Shown one piece after another: positions 18,099-26,804 of a DNA stretch of 64,000 nucleotides. Location: contig NZ_QNQT01000001.1 of the NCBI RefSeq assembly GCF_003362805.1, positions 62,001 through 126,000 on the forward strand, written 5' to 3'. Numbering within the stretch: the first letter of the stretch is position 1; each line of letters starts with the position of its first letter. Under the pieces are notes generated by a model. The model searched no databases and was not told the DNA's origin. It saw only the letters and a program-made list of their open reading frames with translations. A program made the translations under genes and the position numbers. The DNA is from Neobacillus piezotolerans (lineage in GTDB: Bacteria > Bacillota > Bacilli > Bacillales > Cytobacillaceae).

Positions 18099-19925
18099 GT
18101 GAGTGTGATTACCCGCAAGGATGTGCCGGTGGAAGAAACATGGGATTTGACGCCGATTTTTGCAAGAGATGAAGAATGGGAGAAGGCGTATATCCAGGTT
18201 GGAGAAGACCTGGAAGGGATGCTTCAAGAAAAGATCACCCTGGATAATGCAAAAACGACCCTGGCTTTGCTTCAACAATACGATGCCTTGATGGAAAGAT
18301 TCAGCAGGGTATCAAGCTACGCTTTTTATAAATATTCCGAGGATGGAACAGACCCGGAGAATCAGCGCAGGCTCGGGCGTACGCAGTCCCTTGGAAAAAA
18401 ATCGTACAGCCTCAGTACGGTGGTCGTGAACCAGTTTCTGCAGCTGCCTAAAGCTGCCCTGCAAACCTACTTGGAAGAGGAGGGCGGGTTGCATACGTAT
18501 CATCGGTTCCTCGAGAAAATCGATAATCTCCGCGAACACTCGCTAAAGCCGGAAATGGAAGATTTGCTGTCTACACTGGGCCGTACCTTGAATGCATCCA
18601 ACTCAACCTATTTGACGATTACAGCGTCAGATCTGAAGTTCGATCCGGTGGAAGACAAGGATGGAAAAGACGTACCGGTTTCGCTTTTCATGTACATGAC
18701 CCAGGTAGAAACGTCCCCCGATACCGTACTGCGCAGGAACGCGTACAAGTCGCTGTCGAATGGTTTGAAAAACTATCAGCACGGCCTCGCCCATACACTG
18801 ACGAACGAAATACATAAAAATGTGGCGATTGCGAAACTGCGCCAATATCCAACCACGATGGATTATCTGCTTCACTATGATTCGCCGGCGGACAACAACT
18901 TTTATTCAGGGGATGGCATTCCCCGCCATTACTTCGAGGATGTGCTCGATACGTTCCAGCAGGAGCTTGCCCCGCATATGCAACGGTACGCGCGCCTGAG
19001 GAAACGCCAGCTTGGCCTCGACAAGCTGCTCTTCTCGGATGTCAAAGCGCCGCTCGACCCGGATTTTGATCCGCCAATCAGCTATGAAGAGGCTGGGGAA
19101 ATCATTGTTGAAGCCGTCGGTGTGCTCGGTCCTGAATACCAGGAGCAAATGCGGAAGGTATTCACGGACCGGTGGGTATACAGGGGCGATAACGTCGGAC
19201 GGAGGATGATCGCATTCGGAGGCGGCGTCCATGGCGTCCATGGCTATTCATTTTACCCATGGGGAGGCAATCTGTTCGATGTGATTCTCCTCGGCCACGA
19301 GCTCGGACACGCCATCCACCTTACGCTAGCCGCGCAAAACCAGAAATTCATCAACAATGGTGGGTCTCTGTTATTCGTCGAGGCGCCGTCCACCTTGGTC
19401 GAACATTTAATTGTCCAGTACCTTCGTGAAAACCGCGATGACCCGAGGCTGCACCGCTGGCTGAATATGTACTTGATGATGAGCTACCACCATAATTGCG
19501 TCACCCATATCCTCGAGGCCGAGCTGCTGAGAAGGCTGTACAAAATGGCCGACCAGGAAATCCCGTTGACGACAAGCGTGATCAGCGACACAAAAGGCGC
19601 GATTCTATCAGAGTTCTGGGGGGACACGGTCGAGATCGACGAAGGCGCGAAACTGACGTGGATGCGCCAGCCGCATTATTATATGGGTCTCTATCCGTTC
19701 ACCTATTCCATCGGCACATCTGCTTCCACTGTCGTCGCAAACCGGATCAAGGAGGAAGGGATTTCAGTAGGCGAGCAGTGGACGGAGGTCCTGAAGCGCG
19801 GAGGCACATTGGGCGGCTTCGACCTGTACAAAATGGCGGGGCTCGATATGAGCACAACCGACGTCATCAAACAGGCAATTTCCCATATCGGTACGATTGT
19901 GGATGAGCTGGAAAAGAGTTTTTAA
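18099..19925 (+). CDS. pepF: Oligoendopeptidase F (M3 family)
   Basis: Cytoplasmic zinc metallopeptidase of about 608 residues that cleaves short peptides. The M3 signature GHELGHAIH (HExxH) lies near residue 400, with the third ligand Glu expected in the following FVEAPSTLVEH segment. Length and the N-terminal start (VPVEETWDLTPIFARDEEW) match PepF. AAAAGGAG at 18082-18089 sits 9 bases before GTG 18099; the upstream ATG at 18069 lies before that ribosome site and is rejected. GTG 18105 is an alternative. It is monocistronic. PepF has been linked in Bacillus to peptide turnover, including of signalling peptides; nothing here specifies a substrate. Confidence 0.9.
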   Translation: MSVITRKDVPVEETWDLTPIFARDEEWEKAYIQVGEDLEGMLQEKITLDNAKTTLALLQQYDALMERFSRVSSYAFYKYSEDGTDPENQRRLGRTQSLGKKSYSLSTVVVNQFLQLPKAALQTYLEEEGGLHTYHRFLEKIDNLREHSLKPEMEDLLSTLGRTLNASNSTYLTITASDLKFDPVEDKDGKDVPVSLFMYMTQVETSPDTVLRRNAYKSLSNGLKNYQHGLAHTLTNEIHKNVAIAKLRQYPTTMDYLLHYDSPADNNFYSGDGIPRHYFEDVLDTFQQELAPHMQRYARLRKRQLGLDKLLFSDVKAPLDPDFDPPISYEEAGEIIVEAVGVLGPEYQEQMRKVFTDRWVYRGDNVGRRMIAFGGGVHGVHGYSFYPWGGNLFDVILLGHELGHAIHLTLAAQNQKFINNGGSLLFVEAPSTLVEHLIVQYLRENRDDPRLHRWLNMYLMMSYHHNCVTHILEAELLRRLYKMADQEIPLTTSVISDTKGAILSEFWGDTVEIDEGAKLTWMRQPHYYMGLYPFTYSIGTSASTVVANRIKEEGISVGEQWTEVLKRGGTLGGFDLYKMAGLDMSTTDVIKQAISHIGTIVDELEKSF

Positions 19926-20078
19926 GTTTTTTTAAAAAAAGAGAAGTTGCCGCGCTGAAAAATGCTTCCCTGCCCAGCCAAATTTAGATAAACGTTGAAA
20001 CATTGATCCAAACGGATTTTGAAGGCAAAACATAACAGGGAAAGTTGGTCACTTCTATCTAACAAAAAAGTTTAACAC

Positions 20079-20107
20079 TTGACAGTATTATTTTAGTAAA
20101 CTATTAT
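20079..20107 (+). promoter_or_regulatory. Sigma-A promoter of the SAM-riboswitch operon
   Basis: TTGACA, a 17-base spacer and TATTAT lie about 30 bases before the riboswitch. This is one of the best-matching promoters in the window. Confidence 0.75.
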
Positions 20108-20136
20108 GAGAATAATCTTAAAAAAATGAATATTTT

Positions 20137-20255
20137 CCTTATTAAGAGCAGGGGAGGAATCTGGTCCAGCGATCCTGCAGCAACCATCACTCAAATTGTA
20201 TTTTAGTGATAAGGTGCTAAGTCCAGCAAGCATTTTAGCTTGGAAGATAAGGGAG
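20137..20255 (+). ncRNA. SAM-I (S-box) riboswitch
   Basis: The element shows the S-box landmarks in order: P1 arms CCTTAT (20137 on) and ATAAGG (about 20247), CTTATTAAGAGCAGGGGAGG at the 5' side, the GCAGCAACC of the kink-turn region, the short hairpin ATCACT...AGTGAT, the conserved GGTGCTAAGTCCAGCAAGC, and GGAAGATAAGG at the 3' end. A transcription terminator follows about 30 bases later. By family knowledge, SAM binding allows the terminator to form, so the downstream transporter and monooxygenase genes should be made when SAM and sulfur supply are low. Some bases differ from the strict consensus, but the overall pattern is clear. Confidence 0.88.
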
Positions 20256-20283
20256 GGTGTAGACTCTATAGACTCTGTTTATA

Positions 20284-20316
20284 AAACCTCTTCCTTAGTG
20301 GAAGGGGTTTTTTTGG
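20284..20316 (+). terminator. Riboswitch-controlled terminator
   Basis: AAACCTCTTCC and GGAAGGGGTTT form the stem over a short loop, followed by a T run. It is the expression platform of the SAM-I element. Confidence 0.8.
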
Positions 20317-20670
20317 TATATACAAGGACTTGGCAACAGTCGGAACGCCTAAAGCCATTGTCCATTTTGTTATATCCATATCAGCTTCTTAGAAAAAAAC
20401 ATACATCCACACGCATTTATATCCTAGTTATTCTATAAGGAAAATAGGAATAAAAAGTAGGAGGAATCGACAGATGCATAAACTTTAGTGTTAAAAAATT
20501 AGTACCCTATCGATTTAACAACCAATTTATTTTTACCACAAGGCTAATAGAGGAACTATCTGTAGCGAAAAAAACCGAACAGTTAGGAACACCTATAGGT
20601 AATTTACCATGAAGTATCAAGTATGAAAGAGCGTGTTGCAAGCTCAATTATTTTTGAAAGAGGGATGAAA

Positions 20671-22026
20671 ATGAAACAAGCTGAACTGGCATCGTCAACC
20701 AACAGCGCTCCTGATCAGAAAACAATTAGAAAAGTTGTGATATCGGGTGCGATTGGCAACTTTATCGAATGGTATGATCTAGCAATCTATTCTTATGCAG
20801 CAATCGGTATATCCTTGGTCTTATTCTCTGAAGCTGGGGAATTCGCTCTCATTTATTCGTTGCTTGCCTTTGGTTTCACATATCTCCTGCGCCCAATAAG
20901 TGGTGTCATCATGGGTGCGATTGGTGACAGGATAGGTCGCAAGAAACTCCTTGTATTAACGATTTCCATGATGGCAATAGGGACGCTTTGTATTGGACTG
21001 ATTCCCTCATACGCTTCCATTGGAATCGGCGCTCCGATTCTTTTGATGGCGTGCAGGGCTGTGCAAGGAATCTCTGCAGGTGGAGAATTTGTCGGCGCCG
21101 CGGCCTATGTTTATGAGTTTTCTAATAGGAAAAATAAAGTCTTTTTAATGGGTTTGATTCAGTTAGGCACCTGTTTATGCTATCCAGCTGCGGCGTTTGC
21201 TGCCTACGGGCTAGGAGTATGGTTAGGTGGTGATGCGTTTGACGAATGGGGATGGCGACTATTATTTATTTCAGCTGCGCCGCTCGGGCTTATTGCGCTA
21301 TTTATACGATCTGGATTAGACGAATCACCAGTGTTCAAAAAACTACAGGAAAATGGAGAAGTCTCGGCATCACCTTTTAAGGATAGTTTGAAATATGATC
21401 CTAAACGCTTAATTCTTACAACAATCTATGTCTTAGGGTACAATGCTGCGGCTGTGATGGTGCTTTTATATATGCCAATATACCTTGTGAATGTAAGTGG
21501 ATTCGCACCAACTAAAGCGAACCTCACAATGGGAATTACGGGGCTTATATTTGGATTGTCGGTACCTGTCTTTGCCTGGATTGTCGGTCGCAACCCTGAT
21601 AATATACCAGCATTTCGCATCGCAAGCTGTGCTGTTTTCGCTGTATTCGTTGTTTTTGCCTATTGGTTGTTTACTGTCCCTGGAGGTATGATTTTTGGAA
21701 TCGTAATACTCGGTTTGATTGTAGGGTTCCATTACGCACTAGCTCCATTTACCGTAGTCGATGTTTTCCCCGCGGTACATCGCTTTACTTCGGGGGCTAT
21801 CGCTTACAACGTACCTGTCGCTATAGGAGGTGCACTATTCCCAGTGTTGTTCTCTTCATTAACCAAAATTGGCGCTCTAACTCCACCTATCTTTGTAGCG
21901 CTTGTCAATGTAGTTGCCTGCATTTCCGCGATTGGGTTAGCGCGTATAACAAAGGAGCGCGATTCGACGACGTATGTGCCGAGTACTTCATATAATTCAC
22001 TTTCGAAGGAGATGAGTAAGTTATGA
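20671..22026 (+). CDS. MFS transporter (metabolite:H+ symporter, ProP/ShiA-like)
   Basis: A polytopic importer of about 451 residues. The N-terminus SGAIGNFIEWYDLAIYSYAA is the hallmark of the metabolite:H+ symporter branch, and GDRIGRKKLLV is the conserved loop 2-3 motif of the major facilitator superfamily. AGAGGG lies 8 bases before ATG 20671; the ATG at 20665 abuts it. The stop codon overlaps the start of the monooxygenase gene in ATGA, so translation is coupled. Because the operon lies behind a SAM riboswitch, the substrate is probably an organic sulfur compound; that is inference from context, since this family normally carries carboxylates and amino acid derivatives. Confidence 0.85.
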   Translation: MKQAELASSTNSAPDQKTIRKVVISGAIGNFIEWYDLAIYSYAAIGISLVLFSEAGEFALIYSLLAFGFTYLLRPISGVIMGAIGDRIGRKKLLVLTISMMAIGTLCIGLIPSYASIGIGAPILLMACRAVQGISAGGEFVGAAAYVYEFSNRKNKVFLMGLIQLGTCLCYPAAAFAAYGLGVWLGGDAFDEWGWRLLFISAAPLGLIALFIRSGLDESPVFKKLQENGEVSASPFKDSLKYDPKRLILTTIYVLGYNAAAVMVLLYMPIYLVNVSGFAPTKANLTMGITGLIFGLSVPVFAWIVGRNPDNIPAFRIASCAVFAVFVVFAYWLFTVPGGMIFGIVILGLIVGFHYALAPFTVVDVFPAVHRFTSGAIAYNVPVAIGGALFPVLFSSLTKIGALTPPIFVALVNVVACISAIGLARITKERDSTTYVPSTSYNSLSKEMSKL

Positions 22027-23396
22027 CTAAGCCCCTTTCATTTTCTGCGTTTCTAATGAACACAGTCAATCACAATTTACATGGATTGTGGCGCGAGGAC
22101 GAGGGTCGCCAGAGGGATTTCAATGATATAGATCTCTGGATTTCACTGGCAAAGCGACTTGACGAAGGTGGCTTTGATGCTATTTTTTTCGCGGATGTGG
22201 TTGGATTATATGGTAATCATTGTGGTGGATGGAAATACCATGTAGAAAAAGGGTTACAAATACCGAGCAATGACCCAATGGTGCTATTATCCGCTTTGGC
22301 CGTTCACACAAAGAATCTCGGATTAGCTTTTACTGCCTCTCCACTACAAGAACATCCGTTTAACTTTGCACGGCGTGTATCGACGCTTGATCATATTTCA
22401 AAAGGCAGGATTGCATGGAACATGACGACAGGTTTTTTGGATAATGCTTTTCGAAACTTCGGCTATGATGGTATGGTTGAGCACGATGAACGCTACAAAT
22501 GGCTGGATGAATATACAGATGTGTTATATAAGCTCTGGGAGGGCTCGTGGGATGAAGGAGCACTCTTGAAGGATAAAGAAAGTGGAATCTATGCTGATTC
22601 AGATAAAGTACATAAAATAAATCATGTTGGTGAGCGCTATAAGGTAGAGGGACCTCACCTTGTTGCACCATCACCGCAACGGACGCCGGTACTTTTTCAG
22701 GCTGGATCATCACCGACTGGACGGGACTTTGCGGCTCGAAATGCGGAAGGGGTTTTCATCAAAGCACCGAATCCGGAACTTGCTCGTAAGCAGATTGAAG
22801 AAACCCGGCGCATAGCAATTCAACATGGAAGAGATGGAAAGGACCTTCAGTTTTATCAGGGTTTATCCTTTGTTATAGGGGACACTGAAGAAGAAGCGCA
22901 GCGTAAAGCAATCGAACTCGAAAATAAGGTAGATTTGGAAATGATGGTCGCACATATGGCAGGTGCTGCAGGGATAGATTTAGGCAATGTCAGCATGGAT
23001 ATACCTCTTGATGATGTGGATTCACAGGGAATGAGTACTTTCTTTAATTGGGTGAAGCAAAATACACCAAAACGAACTCCTACAGTAGAAGATTTGGCGA
23101 GATACCATGTACGAACAATTAGAGTGGTGGGAACTCCAGAATCAATTGCTGACAAACTTGAACAGTGGCAGAAGGCGGGAGTCGATGGAATTAATGTGAT
23201 TAGTGCAACGATTCCAGGTTCGTATGAAGAATTCATTGATTATTTGATGCCTGTGCTCCGCCAACGTGGATTAGCTCGTAATCCAGATGAAGAACAAACT
23301 ACTTTTAGAAATAAGCTTTTTGGAGGGGATCGTTTAAATAAACGTCACCCAGCCTCACGATATAGAGATGCTTTTGCTTCTAAAAACTTAGTTTAG
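22023..23396 (+). CDS. LLM-class flavin-dependent monooxygenase (NtaA/SnaA/DszA type)
   Basis: A 457-residue bacterial-luciferase-like monooxygenase using reduced FMN from a separate reductase. The family text is strong: LAKRLDEGGFDAIFFADVVG at the N-terminus, LGLAFTASPLQEHPFNFARR, RIAWNMTTGFLDNAFRNFG, and PVLFQAGSSPTGRDFAARNAE. Relatives attack nitrilotriacetate, dibenzothiophene sulfone or dimethyl sulfide. Position behind a SAM riboswitch and coupling to the MFS gene suggest release of usable sulfur from an imported organosulfur compound. No flavin reductase gene is adjacent, so one encoded elsewhere must supply FMNH2. A terminator follows. Confidence 0.88.
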   Translation: MTKPLSFSAFLMNTVNHNLHGLWREDEGRQRDFNDIDLWISLAKRLDEGGFDAIFFADVVGLYGNHCGGWKYHVEKGLQIPSNDPMVLLSALAVHTKNLGLAFTASPLQEHPFNFARRVSTLDHISKGRIAWNMTTGFLDNAFRNFGYDGMVEHDERYKWLDEYTDVLYKLWEGSWDEGALLKDKESGIYADSDKVHKINHVGERYKVEGPHLVAPSPQRTPVLFQAGSSPTGRDFAARNAEGVFIKAPNPELARKQIEETRRIAIQHGRDGKDLQFYQGLSFVIGDTEEEAQRKAIELENKVDLEMMVAHMAGAAGIDLGNVSMDIPLDDVDSQGMSTFFNWVKQNTPKRTPTVEDLARYHVRTIRVVGTPESIADKLEQWQKAGVDGINVISATIPGSYEEFIDYLMPVLRQRGLARNPDEEQTTFRNKLFGGDRLNKRHPASRYRDAFASKNLV

Positions 23397-23449
23397 GTAC
23401 CTATTAGTTTATGTCTGCCAACCTGGAATTAAGTAAAAAAATGTTAAAG

Positions 23450-23489
23450 GCTAGACTAGATGAAACAATCATCCAGTCTAGCTTTTTAT
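23450..23489 (+). terminator. Terminator of the MFS/monooxygenase operon
   Basis: GCTAGACT pairs with AGTCTAGC, with extra pairs in the loop, followed by TTTTT. Confidence 0.8.
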
Positions 23490-23654
23490 AGGGGTACCTG
23501 AGAGTGCGGCAGAGCTTTGGCTATAACATATCGCGGGTGGAATTCATTTCTAAAGACTAGGGGTAAGCCTCTTTAGTGCTTGGATTAAAATAATTCCCGC
23601 CGAATAATGCAAGAAGACTTTAATTCACCTTGTAGTTCTACGAGGGTTATTCAA

Positions 23655-24095
23655 TTAATCCAAAAAAAGTTTCGCCCTGAGGATATCCAGGGCCCGCTCG
23701 ACTTCCTCCAGGTCTTCGTTCGTAGCATCCTGTATCCGCTCTTGGAAGTGTGCTTCAATCGTAGCAAAAGCATCATTCATCATGGCTTCACCTTCTTTGG
23801 AGAGGCGGATGTATTGTTTTCTCCGATCTTCACTGTCATGAATCTTTTCAATTAAATTCTTTTCGCTTAATTTTTTCAGCTCACGGCTCGTGTTCGGCAT
23901 TGACATGTTCTGGCAGTCATTGATTTCACTTGGAGTAACCGGCTGGCTGACGGCAATATATTCGAGAATATTATATTGGATTTGCGAAATCGAATCGGGT
24001 TTCGCATTTTTTGTTAATTCATTGGTTACACGATGAACGGAACTTGTAAAGGATACAACCTTTTCGAAAAGAACCTTTTTGTCCAATGTCCTCAC
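23655..24095 (-). CDS. MarR family transcriptional regulator
   Basis: A 146-residue winged helix-turn-helix regulator. The recognition region reads PVTPSEINDCQNMSMPNTSR, followed by LKKLSEKNLIEKIHDSEDRR, the typical MarR wing. The start is ATG with GAGGTGAGG upstream. It is divergent from the NAD(P)H oxidoreductase gene, with two palindromic sites in the 110-base gap. Probable repressor of itself and of the oxidoreductase, relieved by a quinone-like or electrophilic signal; the signal is inference. Confidence 0.87.
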   Translation of the reverse strand: MRTLDKKVLFEKVVSFTSSVHRVTNELTKNAKPDSISQIQYNILEYIAVSQPVTPSEINDCQNMSMPNTSRELKKLSEKNLIEKIHDSEDRRKQYIRLSKEGEAMMNDAFATIEAHFQERIQDATNEDLEEVERALDILRAKLFLD

Positions 24096-24133
24096 CTCTT
24101 GTAAAAGATAACAAATTTATTATCAAAAAACAA

Positions 24134-24187
24134 TTATCAATTGATAAACAAATGTCTGGGTGTTATTATTTAGTTATCAAATGATAA
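24134..24187. promoter_or_regulatory. Two palindromic operators between marR-like and oxidoreductase genes
   Basis: TTATCAATTGATAA (24134-24147) is a perfect palindrome. TTATCAAATGATAA (24174-24187) is the same site with one central change. They lie 40 bases apart centre to centre (about four helical turns) between divergent genes, as expected for MarR dimers acting on both promoters. A third ATTATCAAAA-like half site lies at 24118. Confidence 0.65.
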
Positions 24188-24205
24188 TTAAAGGGGTGCA
24201 GCCTT

Positions 24206-24793
24206 TTGAACATGTTAATCATCTATACTTATCCCAATCATAACAGCTTGAATTTTGCCTTTTTGCAAAAAGTACTTAAAGGCAGCAAGGAAAATGACAA
24301 CATCAAGGAAATTCAAGTCCTTGATTTATACGAGGAGGGCTTCAACCCGCTTCTCGTGTTCAACGAACAAAAGCGGCGCCGCGATATGCATAAGGATCCT
24401 AGTATTGAAAAATACAGGCAACAGCTCACTTGGGCGGACAAAATTGTTTTCATCTATCCGATTTGGTGGGGAAGGCCGCCCGCGATGCTCCTTGGCTACA
24501 TCGACCAATTATTCGCATCCAACTTTGCGTACAAAGATAAAAAGGGTTATTTTCCGGAAGGTCTGCTGAAAGGGAAGTCGGTCGTATGTGTGTCCACCAT
24601 GAAGGGGCCGGCTCTGTATCCATTCTTCTGGCTCAACAACGCGCATAAAATCCTCATGAAACGGGCCTTGTTCAATTTCGTCGGAATCAAGAAAGTGAAA
24701 TTCTTTGAATTCGGAAATATGGAGAATCCAAAGGGAAACCAGGCCAAGAAAATGGAGAAGGTCTATACCTATTTCAAAAAAGTAGCCAATTAA
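24206..24793 (+). CDS. NAD(P)H-dependent oxidoreductase, flavodoxin fold
   Basis: A 195-residue quinone-reductase-like flavoprotein (NQO1/KefF/YwrO fold). The N-terminal strand MLIIYTYPNHNSLNFAF is the FMN-binding loop region, and DKIVFIYPIWWGRPPAMLLG is the conserved central motif of the family. FAYKDKKGYFPEGLLKGKS follows as in related proteins. GGGGTG precedes TTG 24206; ATG 24212 is an alternative. Divergent MarR regulator and shared operators suggest induction by quinones or electrophiles. Confidence 0.85.
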   Translation: MNMLIIYTYPNHNSLNFAFLQKVLKGSKENDNIKEIQVLDLYEEGFNPLLVFNEQKRRRDMHKDPSIEKYRQQLTWADKIVFIYPIWWGRPPAMLLGYIDQLFASNFAYKDKKGYFPEGLLKGKSVVCVSTMKGPALYPFFWLNNAHKILMKRALFNFVGIKKVKFFEFGNMENPKGNQAKKMEKVYTYFKKVAN

Positions 24794-24808
24794 GGAACCA
24801 ATGAACAT

Positions 24809-24848
24809 CCAATTAAATTACAAACAGGCAGAATTGTTCAAGACTCGG
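24809..24848 (+). repeat. Degenerate 3' half of the cassette-region element
   Basis: ACAAACAGGCAGAATTGTTCAAGA resembles, with several changes, the conserved loop and 3' arm of the repeat family described at 25871. The 5' hairpin is absent. If real, it marks the left edge of the array. Confidence 0.3.
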
Positions 24849-24869
24849 TTAAAAAGGGGGGAGTCATTG

Positions 24870-25247
24870 TTGAAAATTAAATTGGGAAGCCTAATTCTGA
24901 TATTTTCTCTTGTCTTAATAGGATGCCAAAACAAAAATTTAAACCTAGGAAAAAGTGTCACAGAAATTAAAGTGGTGACTTGGGGAGAAACAGAAGAGTT
25001 TGTTACAAGTATAAAAGATGAAGAATTTATAAGGGAACTAATAGATAAACTAAATAAAGCTAAAACAGTTACCACTGCAAATGCAGACATGGAAATGCCT
25101 GACTTTAAATTGTACTTCAAACATAATAAGGAAGTAATTTATGAGATAGGATATTTTAAAAGGGTTATGGGGCATAATGGCATTTTAGGCCAGTATTGGG
25201 ATACTAAAAAAATATATGATGTAATACTGGAATTGCCGATTGAGTAA
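24870..25247 (+). CDS. Small lipoprotein, unknown function
   Basis: A 125-residue exported lipoprotein. The N-terminus is a short signal with LIGC as lipobox. The mature part is charged and soluble (VTEIKVVTWGETEEF, KLYFKHNKEVIYEIGYF) and resembles no named family I can recognise. GGGGGGAG lies before two adjacent TTG codons (24867 and 24870); the second gives the better spacing. Its sequence is AT-rich like the cassette-type genes further right. It probably sits on the outer face of the membrane. Confidence 0.65.
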   Translation: MKIKLGSLILIFSLVLIGCQNKNLNLGKSVTEIKVVTWGETEEFVTSIKDEEFIRELIDKLNKAKTVTTANADMEMPDFKLYFKHNKEVIYEIGYFKRVMGHNGILGQYWDTKKIYDVILELPIE

Positions 25248-25373
25248 TCAACAGTTTGTCAACACGCGGGAGGTTTGTTGAAGAAGGAAATTTCCTTTTC
25301 CAAGCTTATTAAATTTCATACAATCAATACACGAATACAGGTATTGAAAATAAAAGGAACATGGAGGTATGAG

Positions 25374-25811
25374 ATGAAGATCAATAGAATAGATCATGTG
25401 AGTATAAATGTAAATAATCTTTCAGAGGCTAAAGCGTTTTTTCTGGATTTAGGACTTGAAGTGCAGGCGGAATGGGAATTGGAAGGAGAACAGTTGGACA
25501 GAATAGTCGGGCTCAATAATGTTAAAACGGCATGTGTAGCATTGGGGATGCCAGATGGCCAGGCATGGATCGAGCTAGTCAAATTTCAAACGCCATCAGA
25601 TGAAAAAGGTATTCAGCAGACTTTTGCAAATACGCTAGGTATCCGACATATTTGCTTTGCTGTAGAAGATATTGAAGAGATTGTTGCAAAATTGAAAAAG
25701 AAGGGCACGGCAACCTTTAGTGAGATACAGCAATATGAAGAAAGTTATAAGTTATGCTACGTCCGTGGCCCAGAGGGTATTATTTTAGAGTTGGCGGAGA
25801 AAATCGGATAA
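25374..25811 (+). CDS. VOC (glyoxalase/bleomycin-resistance fold) protein
   Basis: A 145-residue vicinal-oxygen-chelate protein. It begins MKINRIDHVSINVNNLSEAK and has a second half opening with GIRHICFAVEDIEEIVAKL and ending GPEGIILELAEKIG: two beta-alpha-beta modules with the His and Glu metal-ligand positions typical of the fold. GGAGG sits 7 bases before ATG 25374; the longer upstream frame lacks a site. VOC proteins include glyoxalases, dioxygenases and drug-binding resistance proteins, so the reaction is undetermined. A cassette-type repeat follows the stop codon. Confidence 0.8.
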   Translation: MKINRIDHVSINVNNLSEAKAFFLDLGLEVQAEWELEGEQLDRIVGLNNVKTACVALGMPDGQAWIELVKFQTPSDEKGIQQTFANTLGIRHICFAVEDIEEIVAKLKKKGTATFSEIQQYEESYKLCYVRGPEGIILELAEKIG

Positions 25812-25870
25812 ATAGTGAATCAGACTTAAAATAAGTTCGTTTTCCCAAATTAAAGATTTCTTCTTAACCA

Positions 25871-25950
25871 TAGGTGCGTTGATTCTGCCAGGATTAACCG
25901 CCTTTTTTGTTGAATTCCTTATTGGACAAACGGGGCAGAATAGTTTAAAT
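25871..25950 (+). repeat. Cassette-region repeat, copy 1
   Basis: Two-part element. The left part, GGTGCGTTGATTC...GGATTAACCGCC followed by TTTTTT, folds as a terminator-like hairpin. The right part has arm CCTTATTGGAC, loop AAACGGGGCAGAATA and arm GTTTAAATAA. It lies 60 bases after the VOC gene, on the same strand. Confidence 0.85.
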
Positions 25951-26007
25951 AAAAATATTTTTTTACAGTAGACAATAAAGTAAAAAATAACGGGATCGGA
26001 GATAATC

Positions 26008-26679
26008 ATGTCAGAAATTTGGATAGTTAAAGAAAGAATTTCAAAAAATTTCTTTGATGAATTAGATCACCATATAAGGCTAGATGGAGACTTGGGAACT
26101 GCCTATTTTATAGAAGCTGGTGGTGAAGATTATATAGAACAAAATAAAGGTTTTTTACTGAAGTTTTTAATTCAACAAAATATATACCCTTTATATATCA
26201 CCTTTATTGTCTATGATGAACAAAAGGAAGAGCATATCACTCTTTTAAATCAGAAAAAAATTGAATTTACCTTAAATCATCTTGAGGAAAAAAGAGCATT
26301 TGGTAAGCAACAATATCACCCACCTTATTTTACTGCAAGGGTTGATGATTCGGAAGCTTTAGCCCTTTTACTAAATGAAACTTATTGGCTGCCAGCTCAA
26401 AATGAGTTTTTTTCAATTTCCTTTTCTGACAATTTACTATTTGAATTAGGGGAAGTTACTGAGTGGGGGAGAAAAAGAAAACGCTCAATCGCGATCTTTA
26501 AAATTGAAACAGATACTACATTTATTACAATTTCCCACGATGGAGCAGGGTTTTATTTATTTTCAAACGAGGAGAAATATAATCCCATTGACAAGTTTGT
26601 TTCCAATTTACCAAAAGGAACAGTTATCACACAGATAAACGATAGATTAGTTACGGGTAATAATTTTGGAGAAGAATAA
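26008..26679 (+). CDS. Hypothetical cassette gene
   Basis: A 223-residue soluble protein without signal peptide or membrane segments. The N-terminus WIVKERISKNFFDELDHHI and a central region with many aromatic residues (YHPPYFTARVDDSEALALLL, then TYWLPAQNEFFSISFSDNLL) give no recognised family. Codon use is strongly AT-rich. The ATG has GGAGATAATC upstream. It is a single gene bounded by repeat copies 1 and 2, the typical unit of this region. Confidence 0.6.
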   Translation: MSEIWIVKERISKNFFDELDHHIRLDGDLGTAYFIEAGGEDYIEQNKGFLLKFLIQQNIYPLYITFIVYDEQKEEHITLLNQKKIEFTLNHLEEKRAFGKQQYHPPYFTARVDDSEALALLLNETYWLPAQNEFFSISFSDNLLFELGEVTEWGRKRKRSIAIFKIETDTTFITISHDGAGFYLFSNEEKYNPIDKFVSNLPKGTVITQINDRLVTGNNFGEE

Positions 26680-26688
26680 TACCTTTAT

Positions 26689-26766
26689 TAGTGTGTTGGT
26701 CCAAAAGGATTAACCACCTTTTTTGTGGAACTCCTTATTGTACAAACGGGGCAGTTTAGTTAAAAA
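26689..26766 (+). repeat. Cassette-region repeat, copy 2
   Basis: Left hairpin GTGTTGGTCC/GGATTAACCAC plus TTTTTT. The outer pair is GTG/CAC where other copies have GCG/CGC, a compensated change. The right loop AAACGGGGCAGTTTA is intact but the right arm is eroded. Lies directly after the gene at 26008. Confidence 0.85.
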
Positions 26767-26804
26767 ATATTATGGAAAGATTTACGAAAAAAGGGGAGTA
26801 AGGA

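Noticed and set aside
20196..20438. An 80-codon frame across the S-box element
   Set aside because: It overlaps the riboswitch and its terminator; no ribosome site.
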